A stretch of 64,000 nucleotides of DNA, taken from positions 63,693,872-63,757,871 of the forward strand of contig CM046301.1 of the NCBI GenBank assembly GCA_025267735.1. Direction: 5' to 3'. The position numbers and the translations under genes were made by a program. The notes below the pieces were generated by a model. That model was given only the letters and a program-made list of their open reading frames with translations. It did not search any database and had not been told where the DNA came from. Shown piece after piece: positions 24,645 to 36,684 of the stretch (the first letter of the stretch is position 1; every line of letters begins with the position of its first letter). Source of the DNA: Mactra quadrangularis (taxonomy: Eukaryota > Mollusca > Bivalvia > Venerida > Mactridae).

Positions 24645-24735
24645 GAATATCGAGAGCTGAACAATACACTAAATTAATGTAACTCCCTTTATTTTCAAAT
24701 GTAGTTACAACAGTTTTTCGTTCAGCCCTCAATAT
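24645..24735. repeat. Small foldback repeat, copy 1
   Basis: GAGAGCTGAACAATACACTA and GTTTTTCGTTCAGCCCTC flank AATGTAACTCCCTTTATTTT. The same arrangement occurs at 37170-37262. Probably a very short MITE. Confidence 0.6.
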
Positions 24736-24994
24736 ATTATTTTTTACGGCTCAAGTTCTTAGACTACTGTAAGTTTGTGCATGATTTTTGTCAGGATCTA
24801 TTATTTCTCATCCAGCTGTTACTTAAACTTAAGACTTTTACAATGCACTTTATCAGACTTTCCACGATTAACTTACTGTATGTCTAACATATGTTGACAT
24901 TTTACTCTCTAAGTGTACTTCAGATTTTATTTACTTACTGCTTGTTCATACCATTACAATACTACAAACAAATTACTTACCATACTACTCTTCT

Positions 24995-25696
24995 TTTTAG
25001 CTCGCCTATTGGGAGAAAATTAAAGTAGGGCTTTCCTACTAGTTGTGCATCTGTGCTTCACTTCTTGGTTAAGTTTTCTTGTGCAACACTAGATCTAAAT
25101 ATTTTTATTAGAATCTAAAATTTCAAGGTTTAAGTAATTTTTAAAATGTGCTGAAAACTTGAACCAATCTTATCCTGGTTATATAGGGAAATTTTCATTA
25201 AATGTTATTCAAAATACCAGGTATGCATTTTTCTCACATATAGACCATTTTAAAAGTATCATTTGATTGCATTTGTATTAATAAAGAGATCAATTAGTAA
25301 TACACTGACCACCATATGATCTATTTAAGAAAATAAATGTACATTAATTTCTGCTTCAGTAATGTAGCCCAAAAAAAACAAAGCATATCATAACTAACTG
25401 CAATATGGTTTTACCCTATTGTTACATTCTTAATATTAACTGGAGGGCAAATTGATGCACAAAGTTGCATAATTCTAGCATGATTTTTTGGCTGGATAAT
25501 GGCACTTTTATACTTAGAAGTTCTTTGTAAGTTCTAAGTTTTGCATGTAAATGTTATAAGTCCAGCTAATGAAAAAGTATCTATTTCAAGTTTCACTCAT
25601 CTCAATGGGATTGTATATCAATAATTGATTTTATTTACACAAGCAATGTCAAGCATGCTGAATAGTTGAGCGTGCTGTCCATGTACTACTCTTGTT
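24995..25696 (+). mobile_element. Diverged pearl/Helentron-like element D
   Basis: Left end TTTTTAGCTCGCCTATTGGG with a fold-back AGGGCTTTCCTACTAG. Right end GTTGAGCGTGCTGTCC, then CTACTCTTGTT. The termini belong to the same superfamily as element A, but the interior differs and lacks the 155-bp core. Bases 25697-26075 after it carry nothing recognised. Confidence 0.55.
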
Positions 25697-26075
25697 ATTG
25701 CATGCCTTTAAAAGGTCATGCAGCAGTTTGGTAATTGGGGTTACTGAATTGCTTCCCCTTTCAATTGATGTATACTTAAAGTACTTCAGTTTGTTCTCCT
25801 AAAGTACTACTGCACGATTATACTGGACTTTTAAGTACATTGCATCATTGTGGCACGAAGTAGTTTAAACCAATAACCCTTGTGGTTTTCTTTCATTTAT
25901 TTTTTGTTGTTGATGTTTTTTATAGAATGTTTACAGTTATAAGAAGGTGTAATGTTTCTTGTTTTAAGGAGTAGGTTTAGTGATTCAAGAAAAACGATTT
26001 TAAATTAGAATTTTAAATTACTAACTTGATTATATGAAGTATATGACAAGCCATCCTTAAATGTTTTACTCGCTC

Positions 26076-26540
26076 TCCAGAATTATGATTCAACTTTTTG
26101 TGCAGTAAAATATATATGCACTAACCTCATCTCATGGGACAAGATTCATAACTCTAAATGCAATATATATTCAGAATTATCTCCCCTTGAGTTTAGAATT
26201 TTCCTGAAAAAAAAAGAATTTTTACTGTAACTTCTGTATTTCTTCAGGTATCTTCTTAAAATTTTAAATATATGAAATATATGTTCTTTATCTTCACCCA
26301 CATGATGTATGATAAGATTCATTACTCTAGCACACATTTAATACAAAATTATTCCCCTTTGAACTAATGTTTAACTGTGTTTAAAAATGTTATATTTTAC
26401 TATACTATAACATCTTTATCTTTAAGGTTTCTGCTTCAATCTTAAATGTTACAATGTTACTTACTAATGTTTGTTTCTTATTATAATTTTGTTTACACAT
26501 TTTGCATCCTGAATAGTTGAGCACACTGTACTCTGTGTTT
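26076..26540 (+). mobile_element. Degraded core units and 3' end of a pearl/Helentron-like element
   Basis: Carries TTTTTGTGCAGTAAAATATA, CTCATCTCATGGGACAAGAT and AATTATCTCCCCTTGAG, all markers of the ~155-bp core, in a decayed state. It ends TAGTTGAGCACACTGTAC. No clean left end. Bases 26541-27093 after it hold nothing recognised. Confidence 0.6.
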
Positions 26541-27093
26541 ACTGAGTCGTTGCCTCATCTTATATTTTGTCTAATAATAATATGCGGAAAAACTTCTTTA
26601 TACAATATTTTCTAACATAAATCAAAAGTAAATGATAATTTGTCCCTTTAATGCAAAAAGATACCATCTGGTTCTAAAATCTTATGTTATTTGGTACCTT
26701 TTTGCATTAAGGGTATGAATAATATTTGAGTTAGGGTGTTACATTTTATTAAATAAATTTACCTTAACTTTTGAAAATATATACGTACATAGCTTGCTAA
26801 CTATAATCCTACTGTCTGTAACACCAGCTGTAAACTTTTAAACAGATTATATCATTATTTGAAGAGTTTGAAATTGTTGAAATTATCTGACAGACTCAAA
26901 ATGACCTTATTATACTTATTTAATTTATCATGAATATCACCGGTACTAGGATATGTAGACATTTTGACACATTTCTTAATGAAGTCTTATGTAATGATTT
27001 ACATTAAAGATGTATTATGAAGACAAGCCCTCTATCTGACTTCACTAATTGTAAGAAACTTGTTGATAACACTGAAGTGAATATATCCATCAT

Positions 27094-28104
27094 ATACTGT
27101 AGGTTTAAATATCCATGAAACTATTATCTTTATTTGACTGTAGGTTTAAATATCCAGGAAACTATTATCTTTATTTGACTGTAGGTTTAAATATCCAGGA
27201 AACTATTATCTTTATTTGAAATCTATATACTGTAGGTTTAAATATCCAGGAAACTATTATCTTTATTTGACTGTAGGTTTAAATATCCAGGAAACTATTA
27301 TCTTTATTTGAAATCTGTATACTGTAGGTTTAAATATCCAGGAAACTCTTATCTTTATTTGACTGTAGGTTTAAATATCCAGGAAACTATTATCTTTATT
27401 TGAAATCTATATACTGTTGGTTTAAATATCCAGGAAACTATTATCTTTATTTGAAATCTGTATACTGTAGGTTTAAATATCCAGGAAACTATTATCTTTA
27501 TTTGACTGTAGATTTAAATATCCAGGAAACTATTATCTTTATTTGAAATCTGTATACTGTAGGTTTAAATATCCAGGAAACTATTATCTTTATTTGACTG
27601 TAGATTTAAATATCCAGGAAACTATTATCTTTATTTGAAATCTGTATACTGTAGGTTTAAATATCCAGGAAACTATTATCTTTATTTGACTGTAGGTTTA
27701 AATATCCAGGAAACTATTATCTTTATTTGAAATCTATATACTGTAGGTTTAAATATCCAGGAAACTATTATCTTTATTTGACTGTAGGTTTAAATATCCA
27801 GGAAACTATTATCTTTATTTGACTGTAGGTTTAAATATTCAGGAAACTATTATCTTTATTTGAAATCTGTATAATGTATGTTTAAATATCCAGGAAACTA
27901 TTATCTTTATTTGACTGTAGGTTTAAATATCCAGGTAACTATTATCTTTATTTGACTGTAGGTTTAAATATCCAGGAAACTATTATCTTTATTTGAAATC
28001 TGTATACTGTAGGTTTAAATATCCAGGAAAAAATTATCTTTATTTGAAATCTGTATACTGTAGGTTTAAATATCCAGGAAACTATTATCTTTATTTGAAA
28101 TCTG
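27094..28104. repeat. Minisatellite, 22 units of 41 and 51 bp
   Basis: Twenty-two copies of GTTTAAATATCCAGGAAACT followed by ATTATCTTTATTTGA. Units come in two lengths: 41 bp (next unit follows GAC) and 51 bp (with an extra AATCTGTATAC-like insert). They are mixed, often alternating, as in a 92-bp higher-order unit. Near-identity suggests recent homogenisation. It lies inside the long PPP1R14 intron. Confidence 0.95.
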
Positions 28105-28177
28105 CTTTAAAATAATCATACTTCATAATGATATTTCCTCCTTATTGGATCAGTTTTATATCTCACTGAGTGAGATC

Positions 28178-28755
28178 TAGGGATATAGTGATGATCGATT
28201 ATAATCAATAATCAATCGTTTCAGTAAAAGTGGGAGACAATCAATTATGATTGAGTTTAATAATCGATTATCACTACTTTCGAAATTCATATAATTGACA
28301 ATGAGACATACTAGTTTTAATTAATTCATATTTCCGAAGAAAAAACATTTCATGGGGATAAAACTCTTCCTAATTAAACCATGTTGGAACATTTTTACAA
28401 CCTCAGCTTTGTTATTGTAATCATTGAGATCTGTGTTGATATGTTTGGTCGGCAACATGAAATTTGCAACTATTGGACTATATATAGCTTCATTTCTATA
28501 CTACATTGATATGAAAAATAACACCCAAAAAACCCACCAAACCACTAATTATAGGTTGATTATGTATGATTTAATATTCTATTGTATGAAACAAAGTCAC
28601 TTAAACCATTGCAATTTAATGACATATATTTTCAGAAATCCTGAATGAAAACCCTGAGTAAACGTTTCGATTATTATAATGGATGATTGATCGAAAAGGG
28701 TTGTTTCATTATTTTCGATGTTCGATTATAATTTTTTTCTGATTATGAAACCCTA
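28178..28755. mobile_element. hAT-type MITE (ATCGATTAT-rich ends), copy 1
   Basis: A 578-bp element with a perfect 8-bp duplication, GTGAGATC, at 28170-28177 and 28756-28763. Left end TAGGGATATAGTGATGATCG, right end GATTATGAAACCCTA. Subterminal ATCGATTAT/ATAATCGA repeats. The interior matches 33960-34362. A 74-residue open frame inside is not supported as a gene. Bases 28764-29378 after it show nothing recognised. Confidence 0.93.
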
Positions 28756-29378
28756 GTGAGATCAGATATGTTACTTATTTAGTTATGAAACTTAAATGCG
28801 GACAAAATTTCCACTTGACAAGTTTTATATAGAATCATTAATGTCAAGTCAGGATCTGAGACAGTTAACATAGTTCAATTAATTGATAACAGTGTGAATG
28901 ATATAAAAAAATTTGCCCGACAGTTGATTCCTGGAAACCTGCAGATCTAGACAGACCTCCTTTTTTTACAGGATTTGTCAGTTGGTCTGCCATGTTGCAT
29001 GGTGACTGTTTTACGTAGAAAAAAAGAACCCTAGCTATCTCATGATTACCCAGACATTCAGTCAATCAGTTGTAATGGGATCAGCTTAATACATCTTAAT
29101 ATAAAACATTTAGTTTTACTCCATCTGTCGTATCAATCAATACTTCAGATGATCTATTCATTTCTATTAAATAGAACCATAGTCCATCATCATCAGCATA
29201 GTGCTCTCATGTCACCCATCAATGTCTTTATGGTTTAGTAGCAGGAACTTAAACCATTGCTTTTATGTTGTGCCTTGGTAACGGATATCTTTTTTATATG
29301 TGACAAAATAATCAAGTTCGCACAGTTCTGGATTGTAATTCTCAGTTTTGTTTGAATCAATCAATATCTTAACCATTA

Positions 29379-29603
29379 GGCCACAACAAGTTGATAATGT
29401 GTTCTACGGATTTTTCTGGAAAAAAAATCGGGCAAGCGAGCAAAGAAATTTTTTTTTAAAAAGTCATTATTCACATGCTTTATATAGCGCTTTGACCAAA
29501 TTTTTATGGGTGAGCGAGGAAATAAAAATATTTTTTTTGTAAAAACTGTCAAAATTAAGGTGCGAGCGAATCCATAGAACATATGATCAATTTGTTGTGG
29601 CCT
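29379..29603. mobile_element. Palindromic PIF/Harbinger-like MITE, copy 2
   Basis: Starts GGCCACAACAAGTTGATAAT and ends GATCAATTTGTTGTGGCC, flanked by TTA on both sides. The two arms pair along most of the 225 bp (GGGCAAGCGAGCAAAG with its counterpart on the right). Antisense frames across it are palindrome artefacts. Confidence 0.85.
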
Positions 29604-29810
29604 TACGTTATATTTTACCAATTGTCCTGTAACAAATGTCTAGTTTCTCAGAGTAAATATAATTTTCCAGTCTCCCAAATCTTCAATACCTTGTGACAGT
29701 AAAATAATACTTGATGATGATATTGGCAATCTTGTTTTTCTCACTAGTAAATGTCAATCAATCAAGAGTTTCTGTGTTTTATGGTGGACATCAGTGTGTT
29801 TATATTCATT

Positions 29811-30112
29811 TGGGGGGGGGTTTAACGCCATAGCAACACATTTATAGGTCATATAACGGCGGTCAGTCAACCTACTACTCACTCCTGGAAAGGCTTAATC
29901 TCTGGATTTAGCTGTGAACCAACTACTAAGCGCATACTTTCATCAGCGACTGACAACTGTCTTACATAATTAAGAATCATTGGTAGGAGGGAGAATGGCT
30001 GTAGAAATAATTTCATGACCAAGCTCCACGAAAGTATGCCCCGCCCAGGAATCGAACCCTCGATCAGTAGACTTGCATGCTACCAACTAAGCTAGCTGAG
30101 TGGCTTTATTTC
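29811..30112 (-). mobile_element. tRNA-derived SINE, family B, copy 2
   Basis: Inverted copy: the tail side is at the left (TTTAACGCCATAGCAACACA) and the tRNA-like head at the right (complement of B-box GGTTCGATTCCTGG and of TAGCTTAGTTGGTAGCATG). Target duplication ATATTCATT at 29802-29810 and 30113-30121. Confidence 0.9.
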
Positions 30113-30577
30113 ATATTCATTGAATACTTGTGTAGTTAATTTCTGTTTTTGATGTCTCCTGTATTGTCCAATCGACAATCAATGGTGACAATAGCTGCAC
30201 ATGCAGTATTGGTATCAGTGATTTTTTTCAGGCCATTTTGGGGCCGAAATTGGGCCACATTCCCCTCCAAAAAGTATATTTTTTCCCTCTGCACAGGTTA
30301 AAAAATTCCTCTGTCTGAGTGTCTTAAAACTTTTGTACTTTTTTTAAAGCATTTTTGCCCATTCCTCAAGCAATACAGAGAAATCACAGATGAATATGTG
30401 GGTTCAATAGTTGAAATTTTATGTAGATAGACAGAAATGTTACTCTGTTGAAGGACCCATGTTATCTTAAGTATTGAAATTAAAGGATTTTTCTCCCCTA
30501 ATTTTGTTGCTATTCTCCGCTCAAAAAGGGCTCCGCCACCTTTCCCTAAGAGTGAAAATAAACACTGGGTATTTAGC

Positions 30578-32066
30578 CATGGGACCATGGACCAAGTCCA
30601 CCAAAATTGTAGTCAGTCCAGTGACTTTTAGAATGTGAGTAGTCTGACGGTCCATCAACTTTTTAAAACCATAATTTAAAACCATTTTCAGTAGAGGTGA
30701 AACGATTAATCGCGGTTCACAAAGAATCGCGATTTTTAATGCTCGATTCGATTCGATTCGGAAGAGGCAGTTTCGATTCGATTCTTTTTTTAAATACTGT
30801 CTTTTTCAGTAGTTTTGTGAGTTGAATGAAACGCCCATTTTCGGTTAAGATAAGCATTTTTTATAGTAAACTAAAATATGTACCCTTATTGACCGACGAT
30901 TGATAATCCAGATAAGAGTTGTAAAAAGTGAGACTGCTTAATGAGACTGATTAAATCAAGCATGACAAAGTAATTTAGAGATAAACTGTAAACTTAATTG
31001 TTTGTTTTGACGTTATTTACGTTTATTTTCGGGAAGATCCTCTTTGTTTTTCTTAACTATTAAAATCGGGCAAACATGGTTGGTTAGATTTTATTTACTA
31101 TAAATTGGAAATGAATTCTATGAAATGTCCGAAGATAATTGTATATTTTCACTAATACGTTCATTTAAGCCCAAAAATAATTTTATTATGAAATAAACAT
31201 TAGTGTAAGAAAGTTATAAATATAGATCTAGAGTTGATAAAAAAATAATTTAACGTTTATGATGTGATGAGAATTATTTTAAATCATGCCAGAGCCAAAA
31301 GAAAATATTTTGAAACAAACTAAATTAAGCTGGTCATAGTGATCTACATTTGCTGAATGCTTGCAATTTTTTATTGTCTAAGCGTAACCTTAAACCTTAA
31401 ACTAGTCATTAATTATGGCATTGATGCAATGATGAATAATTTTATTTTGATAATGACTTGAGTCATATACTGTTGGTACGTACATAAAGGTAAGGAGAAA
31501 TAAACAATTTGTCCATGGGCATTACTTATCATTAAAAAGTTGGAAATAATACAGTTTGTCATTTATATATGCTAAAATGCAGTAAAATATTTTTAACTAT
31601 TCAAGCTCTAATACCTGTAAAATGGGTAATATTAAAGAATAAGAATTAGAATTTTTCGTCTTCCGGGAGGGAGGTCCCTCAGATAAAAATGCACTGTTCT
31701 TAAATATATATATATATTTATGTTCTAAATTGTCTTTGGGTTGTATCTCTTTCTTAATTCTTTTTATAATTTATTTTTGTGTCCTATATAATTCCAGTAG
31801 AAAATCGAATTGAATCGAAAAATTGAATCGTTTGATGAAAAATCGAAATCGAATCGAATCGAACATTTTTGAATCGTTTCACCTCTAATTTTCAGTAAAA
31901 CAATCTTTAATTTGTTAATATATTGTGCTAAATCATAAATTATGAACTTCATATTTTTAGCTATGATTTGTTTTGTCCTGTAAACTTTCTTTGGGTCCAG
32001 TGAAAAATCAATTATGCTGGCCCCAGTGTGCAGGGCTGATAAAAGTTTGTCGTGAAAACAGTGCAC
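30578..32066. repeat. Dispersed repeat split by an hAT-type MITE
   Basis: The outer parts (30578-30683 and 31888-32066) contain GGGACCATGGACCAAGTCC, AAATCATAAATTATGAACTT and GGGCTGATAAAAGTTTGTCG. The same repeat, inverted and without the insertion, is at 39295-39618 (GACAAACTTTTGTCAGCCCT and GGACTCGGTCCATGGTCC). Class unknown. Confidence 0.6.
30692..31887. mobile_element. hAT-type MITE (TAGAGGTGAAACGATT ends)
   Basis: A 1,196-bp element with a perfect 8-bp duplication, ATTTTCAG, at 30684-30691 and 31888-31895. Ends TAGAGGTGAAACGATT and AATCGTTTCACCTCTA are exact inverted repeats. Subterminal ATTCGATTCGATTCG on the left and GAATCGAATCGAA on the right. The interior is AT-rich with no transposase frame recognised. 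Confidence 0.95.
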
Positions 32067-32184
32067 ATGTATTATACTAGCTGGGTTATCAAAGGCTGAT
32101 CCAGCTGGGGGTCAGGGGGGTCCAGAAATTTCCAAAATGTACTCGTCTATGAGTGTGTCTATGAGTGTATTTTTTTAAACGTAA

Positions 32185-33464
32185 GGCCACAACAAATTGA
32201 TCATATGTTCGTCGTATTTACCGCACCTAAAATCCGAATACCATATTAAAAGCATTTATGAATGTTAACAAGTCATTTTTCTTACAACAACCTGCAAGAT
32301 AATCAGAGTTATATACCCTATAACCAGCATGTTCAGTGACTTTTTTTAGAGTGGGTATTGTACCCACCAATGTTAAAAAATGTGGGTATGAGGGAAAAAA
32401 AGTGGGTACACAGTTTAAATAGTTTTATTTTGACATAAGTGCAAGACGATTTCTCCCCTATTCTTCGACGAGACGATCTGTCCCTAGTCACAATTGTCTT
32501 TAGATGATTCGTCCCAAAAATGAACATAGTTTCGGCAAATCCAGGTCATCTCTTACTTTACCCCATATTAGTTTATGATAAACAGCCCAGATGAACACAA
32601 TATCATCGAATGGCGAGTGAAAATCGTGTAATGTAGCCTCCTTTATTATTACTTTTTGTAAGTGAATCTGGTGCTCGCGCTCGTGTGCAATACTAGTCGA
32701 CAACAAATCATTAAGATTACGTGCTACTTCATCGTTAGTTCGCAAATCTGATCATATCATTAAAGTTTAGATTAACGCCTTTTTAATTCGGTAATGCAAT
32801 CAGTTAAATTCCTTTGTTTAGACATAATTATTGGTATGAATCATCGCGTCGTCAACGCTCTCTAGCAGAAAACTATCGACAACATGATTCTTTATTAGCG
32901 ACGAAAACAAAAACAATCCGCTTAGCGTTGCTGACGTCATTTCGGTAAAGGCTAAAAGCCAGTAAAAACGTAATAAGCTTAACAGAGTTACCGTTCGTTA
33001 CATTATGATATATTTCGGTCCGCGTATTCGTACCCGGTTGGGTCTGAATATTCGCGTGAATTTTACTTTTTTGGCGTGAAATACGCGGATTTTCGCGTGA
33101 ATGAACATGCTGCCTATAACCTAGGATCAAAATAATAAAGTACTAGTGAAGACTTTATTATATTTTATCTTTAAATATGCATGATTGTATCACATCAATA
33201 TGATGTATAAATGACAAGTATGACGTAAAAACACCATTAAGTAACTTATAATGCTTTTCTTATAATGTTGTTATCTGTAAAAAGTCCATATTTAGCATTC
33301 ATTTTTACTTTTGGTTCATAAATGTTCATGAAAATAGTACAAATTTATTCTTCGCCTTTCGCTCGCTCCTCAAAATGGAAGAAAAAAAATTTTTTTCGCT
33401 CCTCGCTTAAATTTTTTTGGGACAAAATCCATAGAACATAAATTATGATTAATTTGTTGTGGCC
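32185..33464. mobile_element. Long PIF/Harbinger-like element nested in copy 3
   Basis: Left end GGCCACAACAAATTGATCAT after TAA. Right end CCATAGAACATAAATTATGA followed by TTAATTTGTTGTGGCC before AAA (one change from TAA). The outermost 35-60 bp match the 229-bp and 225-bp foldback MITEs at 3691 and 29379, but 1.28 kb of mostly different sequence lies between. It is thus a longer relative of those MITEs, or a MITE with a secondary insertion. It includes the open frame at 32500-32751. Confidence 0.6.
32500..32751 (-). other. Coding-like open frame of unknown product
   Basis: About 84 codons on the minus strand without a plausible ATG near the start. Protein-like composition with a charged helical look (NDEVARNLNDLL, AHEREHQIHLQKVIIKE, FDDIVFIWAVYHKLIWG). 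A possible acceptor (GATATGATCAG) precedes it and possible donors (GGTAAAG, AGTAAGAG) lie within it. It matches no family I recognise. It could be a captured gene fragment or transposon-borne exon inside the PIF/Harbinger-like element, or chance. A CRE-like TGACGTCA occurs nearby at about 32932. Confidence 0.25.
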
Positions 33465-33959
33465 AAAGCCATTTTTAAGTTGCAAGAAGCAATTTTCTTG
33501 TGGTCGCTTAGCTCACCTTCGTGTATAACATAGATCTAATGGTTACCTAGATTTTATTATTTATATATAGTATGTTGCATTATTCTGCAAACAGTGTATA
33601 ATGTGGTTGTGGTTCGAAAGTTTGGACCCCCCTCCCTAGAAGAAAATCCTGGATCTGCCCCTGGTTGAATTGCAGTTACAAGCTTCTATCAACACTTGAA
33701 TGCTTGTCAAAAGCTTCAATAGCATAATTAATGTAATTGAAGTCTCATGCACTCGGGGATGCACCCACTAAATCATTTGTGACAATGGTTACACATGCTT
33801 AAATGCAGCTGTCTTAAAGTTTGAAATTGAAACCAATATTCACTGCACATGCTTTTATATTATGTTTATGGACATGGCTTAATAAACTGAATAATTCATA
33901 GTAATACTGCACTAAGTTAAAGCAGTGTGTGTTACAATAAAAGCATGACAATCGTTATT

Positions 33960-34362
33960 CTGAATTAAACGATGATGGGTACATTTTTACAACCTCTTTG
34001 TTATTGTAAATCATTAAGATCTTTGTTGATATTTTTGAGCGGCAACATGGAATTTGCAACTGTTGGACTATATATTGCTCCATTTCTATACTACATTGAT
34101 AGAAAAATGTCAGAAAAAAGATTTTATTATTAACCATAAAAACCACCAAACCACTATTTATATGTTGATTATGTATGATTTATCATTCTATTGTATGAAA
34201 CAAAATCACTTAAACCATTGCAATTTAATGACATATATTTTCAGAAATCCTGAATGAAAACCCTGAGTAAATGTTACGATTATATAATCGATAATTGATC
34301 AAAAAGGGTCGTCTGATTATTTTCGATGATTGATTGTAATCTTTTCCGATTATGAAACCCTA
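33960..34362. mobile_element. hAT-type MITE (ATCGATTAT-rich), copy 2, left-truncated
   Basis: The interior and right half match 28178-28755 closely (AACCATTGCAATTTAATGAC, ATATATTTTCAGAAATCCTG, GATTATGAAACCCTA). The left terminal repeat is missing, so no target duplication can be scored. Confidence 0.8.
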
Positions 34363-35790
34363 CAACCTAGTTTAATCAAAGCACTGGAGTGCTGAAGGAA
34401 CGATGTCCTGAACTTATTTTTTGATTAAAGAATATATTATTATGTATATTATCTATAAGATAATGTATTAAATATCAATTAACAGAATTTAACAAAAGGA
34501 TAGCACTAGACTTCTCAAGTGGTTTGCTCATCGCAATGTTTATCTTACTTTATCAAACAAAATAAACCAGTCAAAGAATTAATTTCATCAACACATTTTA
34601 GGGTCATGTACAGCAGCCATCTCACCAAACCAAAGATTGTTCTGGACTATTTTCTTTAACCAAAAGGAGCTGACAACTTCTCATTTTTGGTTATCAATGG
34701 GTATTTTTCAACGAGATCGTTGATATTTTCGTTAAAATTTTAAAGATTTGGTGTGAAATGACAAGCTGAATTTTTTCACAAAAAATCGACTTTCCAACAA
34801 TTCATTTAAGGTTTTCCCCCAAGTACTAAGCTCTTTTGCATCAAGCTACATTCCCATTTTTGTTCACGAATTTTAAGTCAAATTAACGTTTTGCACTTGC
34901 AATTTATTCACAATAAAAATTACTCTAAGAATCGTCTATTTCCTGTAAATATTTGTATTAAGTTCCATACACACTTACACATATTCATTCCAAATTATAA
35001 TCAAACTCTATAACTTAAAATCGCTCAAGTAAACTTTAAATGTGACGCTTTGAAGACGACAACGTCGTTTCGCCGTATATTAAACATCCGGTAAGTGTAT
35101 TAGTCATATCCAAGGTATACAGACGATACGTACCCAAGATTATTCGCCCCCTTGACGAACCGTCCCCGTACGGTACCGTAACTCTAGCCACTGCTTAATA
35201 AAATAAGATTATTTAATATTGTTTATTACTATCGAATGATGTAATTATGTTATGCATATAACAGGCATTGGCAAAAACATCGTAGGCTCTTTTTACTCCA
35301 ACAAGTAATTATTGCAGTTGTCACGGATTGAGTTGTCTACGGGTTGAGTTGCGCTATCTCCATTGCAAGATTTATATGTCCTGAGAGTAACCTCCCTTTT
35401 CCTGAAGAGTTTCAAGAACGATAACACAAGCCAGCGTTGTATTACATTTAAATGAGATGTTAATGAGTTTCACGCTTTAACTACGCCTCTTTGTCTATGT
35501 TGAAAATTGTTGAAGCGTGAAAAGAGTCATCTTATACTTTCTTGTTACCATTGGAACGATGCTAATTTTGTTCCAAAAATCAATGTGGAGTCCTGCTATA
35601 TAATAATATGGTATCTTAATGTGTTGTATGAGAGTAGTACATTGTTCACTTGTAGTAAAGTTATTCTTCAGGGAAGTTTTACATGTAGATTTTGAGCTTT
35701 ACATCATATTGAGACTTTTTTTAAAGACTTTATTGTTGTATGTAAATAATAATGTACTTGTAATAATGTATATATATTGTATACTTTCAG
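34363..35790. other. Intron sequence, nothing recognised
   Basis: Non-repetitive-looking AT-rich DNA leading to the PPP1R14 exon at 35791. A short hairpin motif GACGACAACGTCGTTTCG at about 35055 is the only structured feature noticed. Its role is unknown. Confidence 0.45.
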
Positions 35791-35832
35791 GATAGTCTAA
35801 CAGATGCCAAGAAACCTCCAGATTTAATCAAT
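35791..35832 (+). CDS. PPP1R14: PPP1R14-like protein phosphatase 1 inhibitor, 14-codon exon
   Basis: A 42-bp micro-sized exon between acceptor ATACTTTCAG and donor GTAAGT, phase 0 at both ends. It encodes DSLTDAKKPPDLIN. It aligns with the family segment around the conserved Lys-Pro (LLKSCGKPVEDF-type in vertebrates). Relative to that segment the mollusc protein appears to carry about three extra residues (PPDLIN) before the last helix. Joining to the flanking exons keeps the reading frame. Without family knowledge it would be invisible as an open frame. Confidence comes from the good splice sites and the combined alignment. Confidence 0.75.
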
Positions 35833-35884
35833 GTAAGTATATAATACCAATACAGTGCCCTTCAAATGTCATTGGAATTTAAGG

Positions 35885-36310
35885 ATAAACCAATAGACCA
35901 AGGTTGGAATGTAAGCTCGCATATTTGCAAAATGCGAGTGGATTCTAAAAATCATGAGTAACTTTTATTTTAACTCGCAAATTTTCACGAGTTGAAATTG
36001 ATGCAAAAATTTTACTGTCAAAACTAATAAGGCTCAAAACAGCATTGAAATGGCCAGACAGATTGATGGTATTTATGAAAGATTCACAAAAAACATGTTG
36101 GGATATTTTTTGTCTATCCCACATTAATGCCCTTGTTCTTTGTTCTTATATGTAGCACTATGTTGTTTTTGTATTGCATATGTGAATAGTTACTATGTAT
36201 GCTATTAAAATTTGAAAAAAAAAATGCCAGTGATTATTTTCATTTTGCGAGTTGAAATAAAATCAACTGGCAAAGAGTTGCGATTCCAATTTTTTGTTAA
36301 ATTCGAACCC
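35885..36310. repeat. Dispersed repeat with CTCGCAAATTTT/GCGAGT motifs, copy 1
   Basis: Contains TTTGCAAAATGCGAGTGGAT, TTTTAACTCGCAAATTTTCA and, further right, CATTTTGCGAGTTGAAATAA. An inverted relative lies at 41397-41597 (TGCGAGTTAAAATAAAAGTT, TCCACTCGCATTTTGCGAGT). Class unknown; the right end reads AAATTCGAACCCTG. Confidence 0.55.
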
Positions 36311-36488
36311 TGTTTTATGTATTATAAATATAAAACTTTTGGACCACATTGCACTTGAATACTTATTTTATATTAACAAGAAACTGTGCAATCTCTACGT
36401 GTGGCTCATACGAGGGATGATCCAAAATAACGGGGACTTTTGCTACAGTTGACGTTTGTCCATTTTTTTGTTAAATTCGAGCCCTGCA

Positions 36489-36684
36489 ATAGACCTTATT
36501 TAGAATTCAGATTTATGGGATTTTCTGTCTGTGTGCAGGCCATACTGCAAAGTTTGTTGCACATTATTACTGGAAAACACCAAATACGGACTAAACCATA
36601 TTGTTCTTTGTTCACATATATTTTGATTGTAACAGTGAAAGTTAGTGTGTACCACAGGGGAATTGAATTTTAGATTTAGTCTAT
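36489..36684. mobile_element. MITE with ATAGAC...GTCTAT ends, copy 1
   Basis: Starts ATAGACCTTATTTAGAATTC and ends TAGATTTAGTCTAT. The interior has AAAGTTTGTTGCACATTATT and TTGTTCTTTGTTCACATAT, shared with 52212-52395 and, inverted, 61986-62203. Frames on both strands here are artefacts. The bases just before it (about 36410-36488) look like another repeat edge. Confidence 0.65.

Larger units (their letters stand above)
32090..33663 (+). mobile_element. GGATCCGCCCC-type MITE, copy 3, interrupted
   Basis: The left part (GATCCAGCTGGGGGTCAGG, CAGAAATTTCCAAAATGTAC) and the right part (AATGTGGTTGTGGTTCGAAA, ATCCTGGATCTGCCCCTG) are halves of one element. The interruption at 32185-33464 is a different element flanked by TAA and its slightly changed copy. 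Confidence 0.8.

Noticed and set aside
27094..28104. CRISPR-like regularly spaced repeats
   Set aside because: Units are contiguous minisatellite copies without unique spacers, in a eukaryotic intron.
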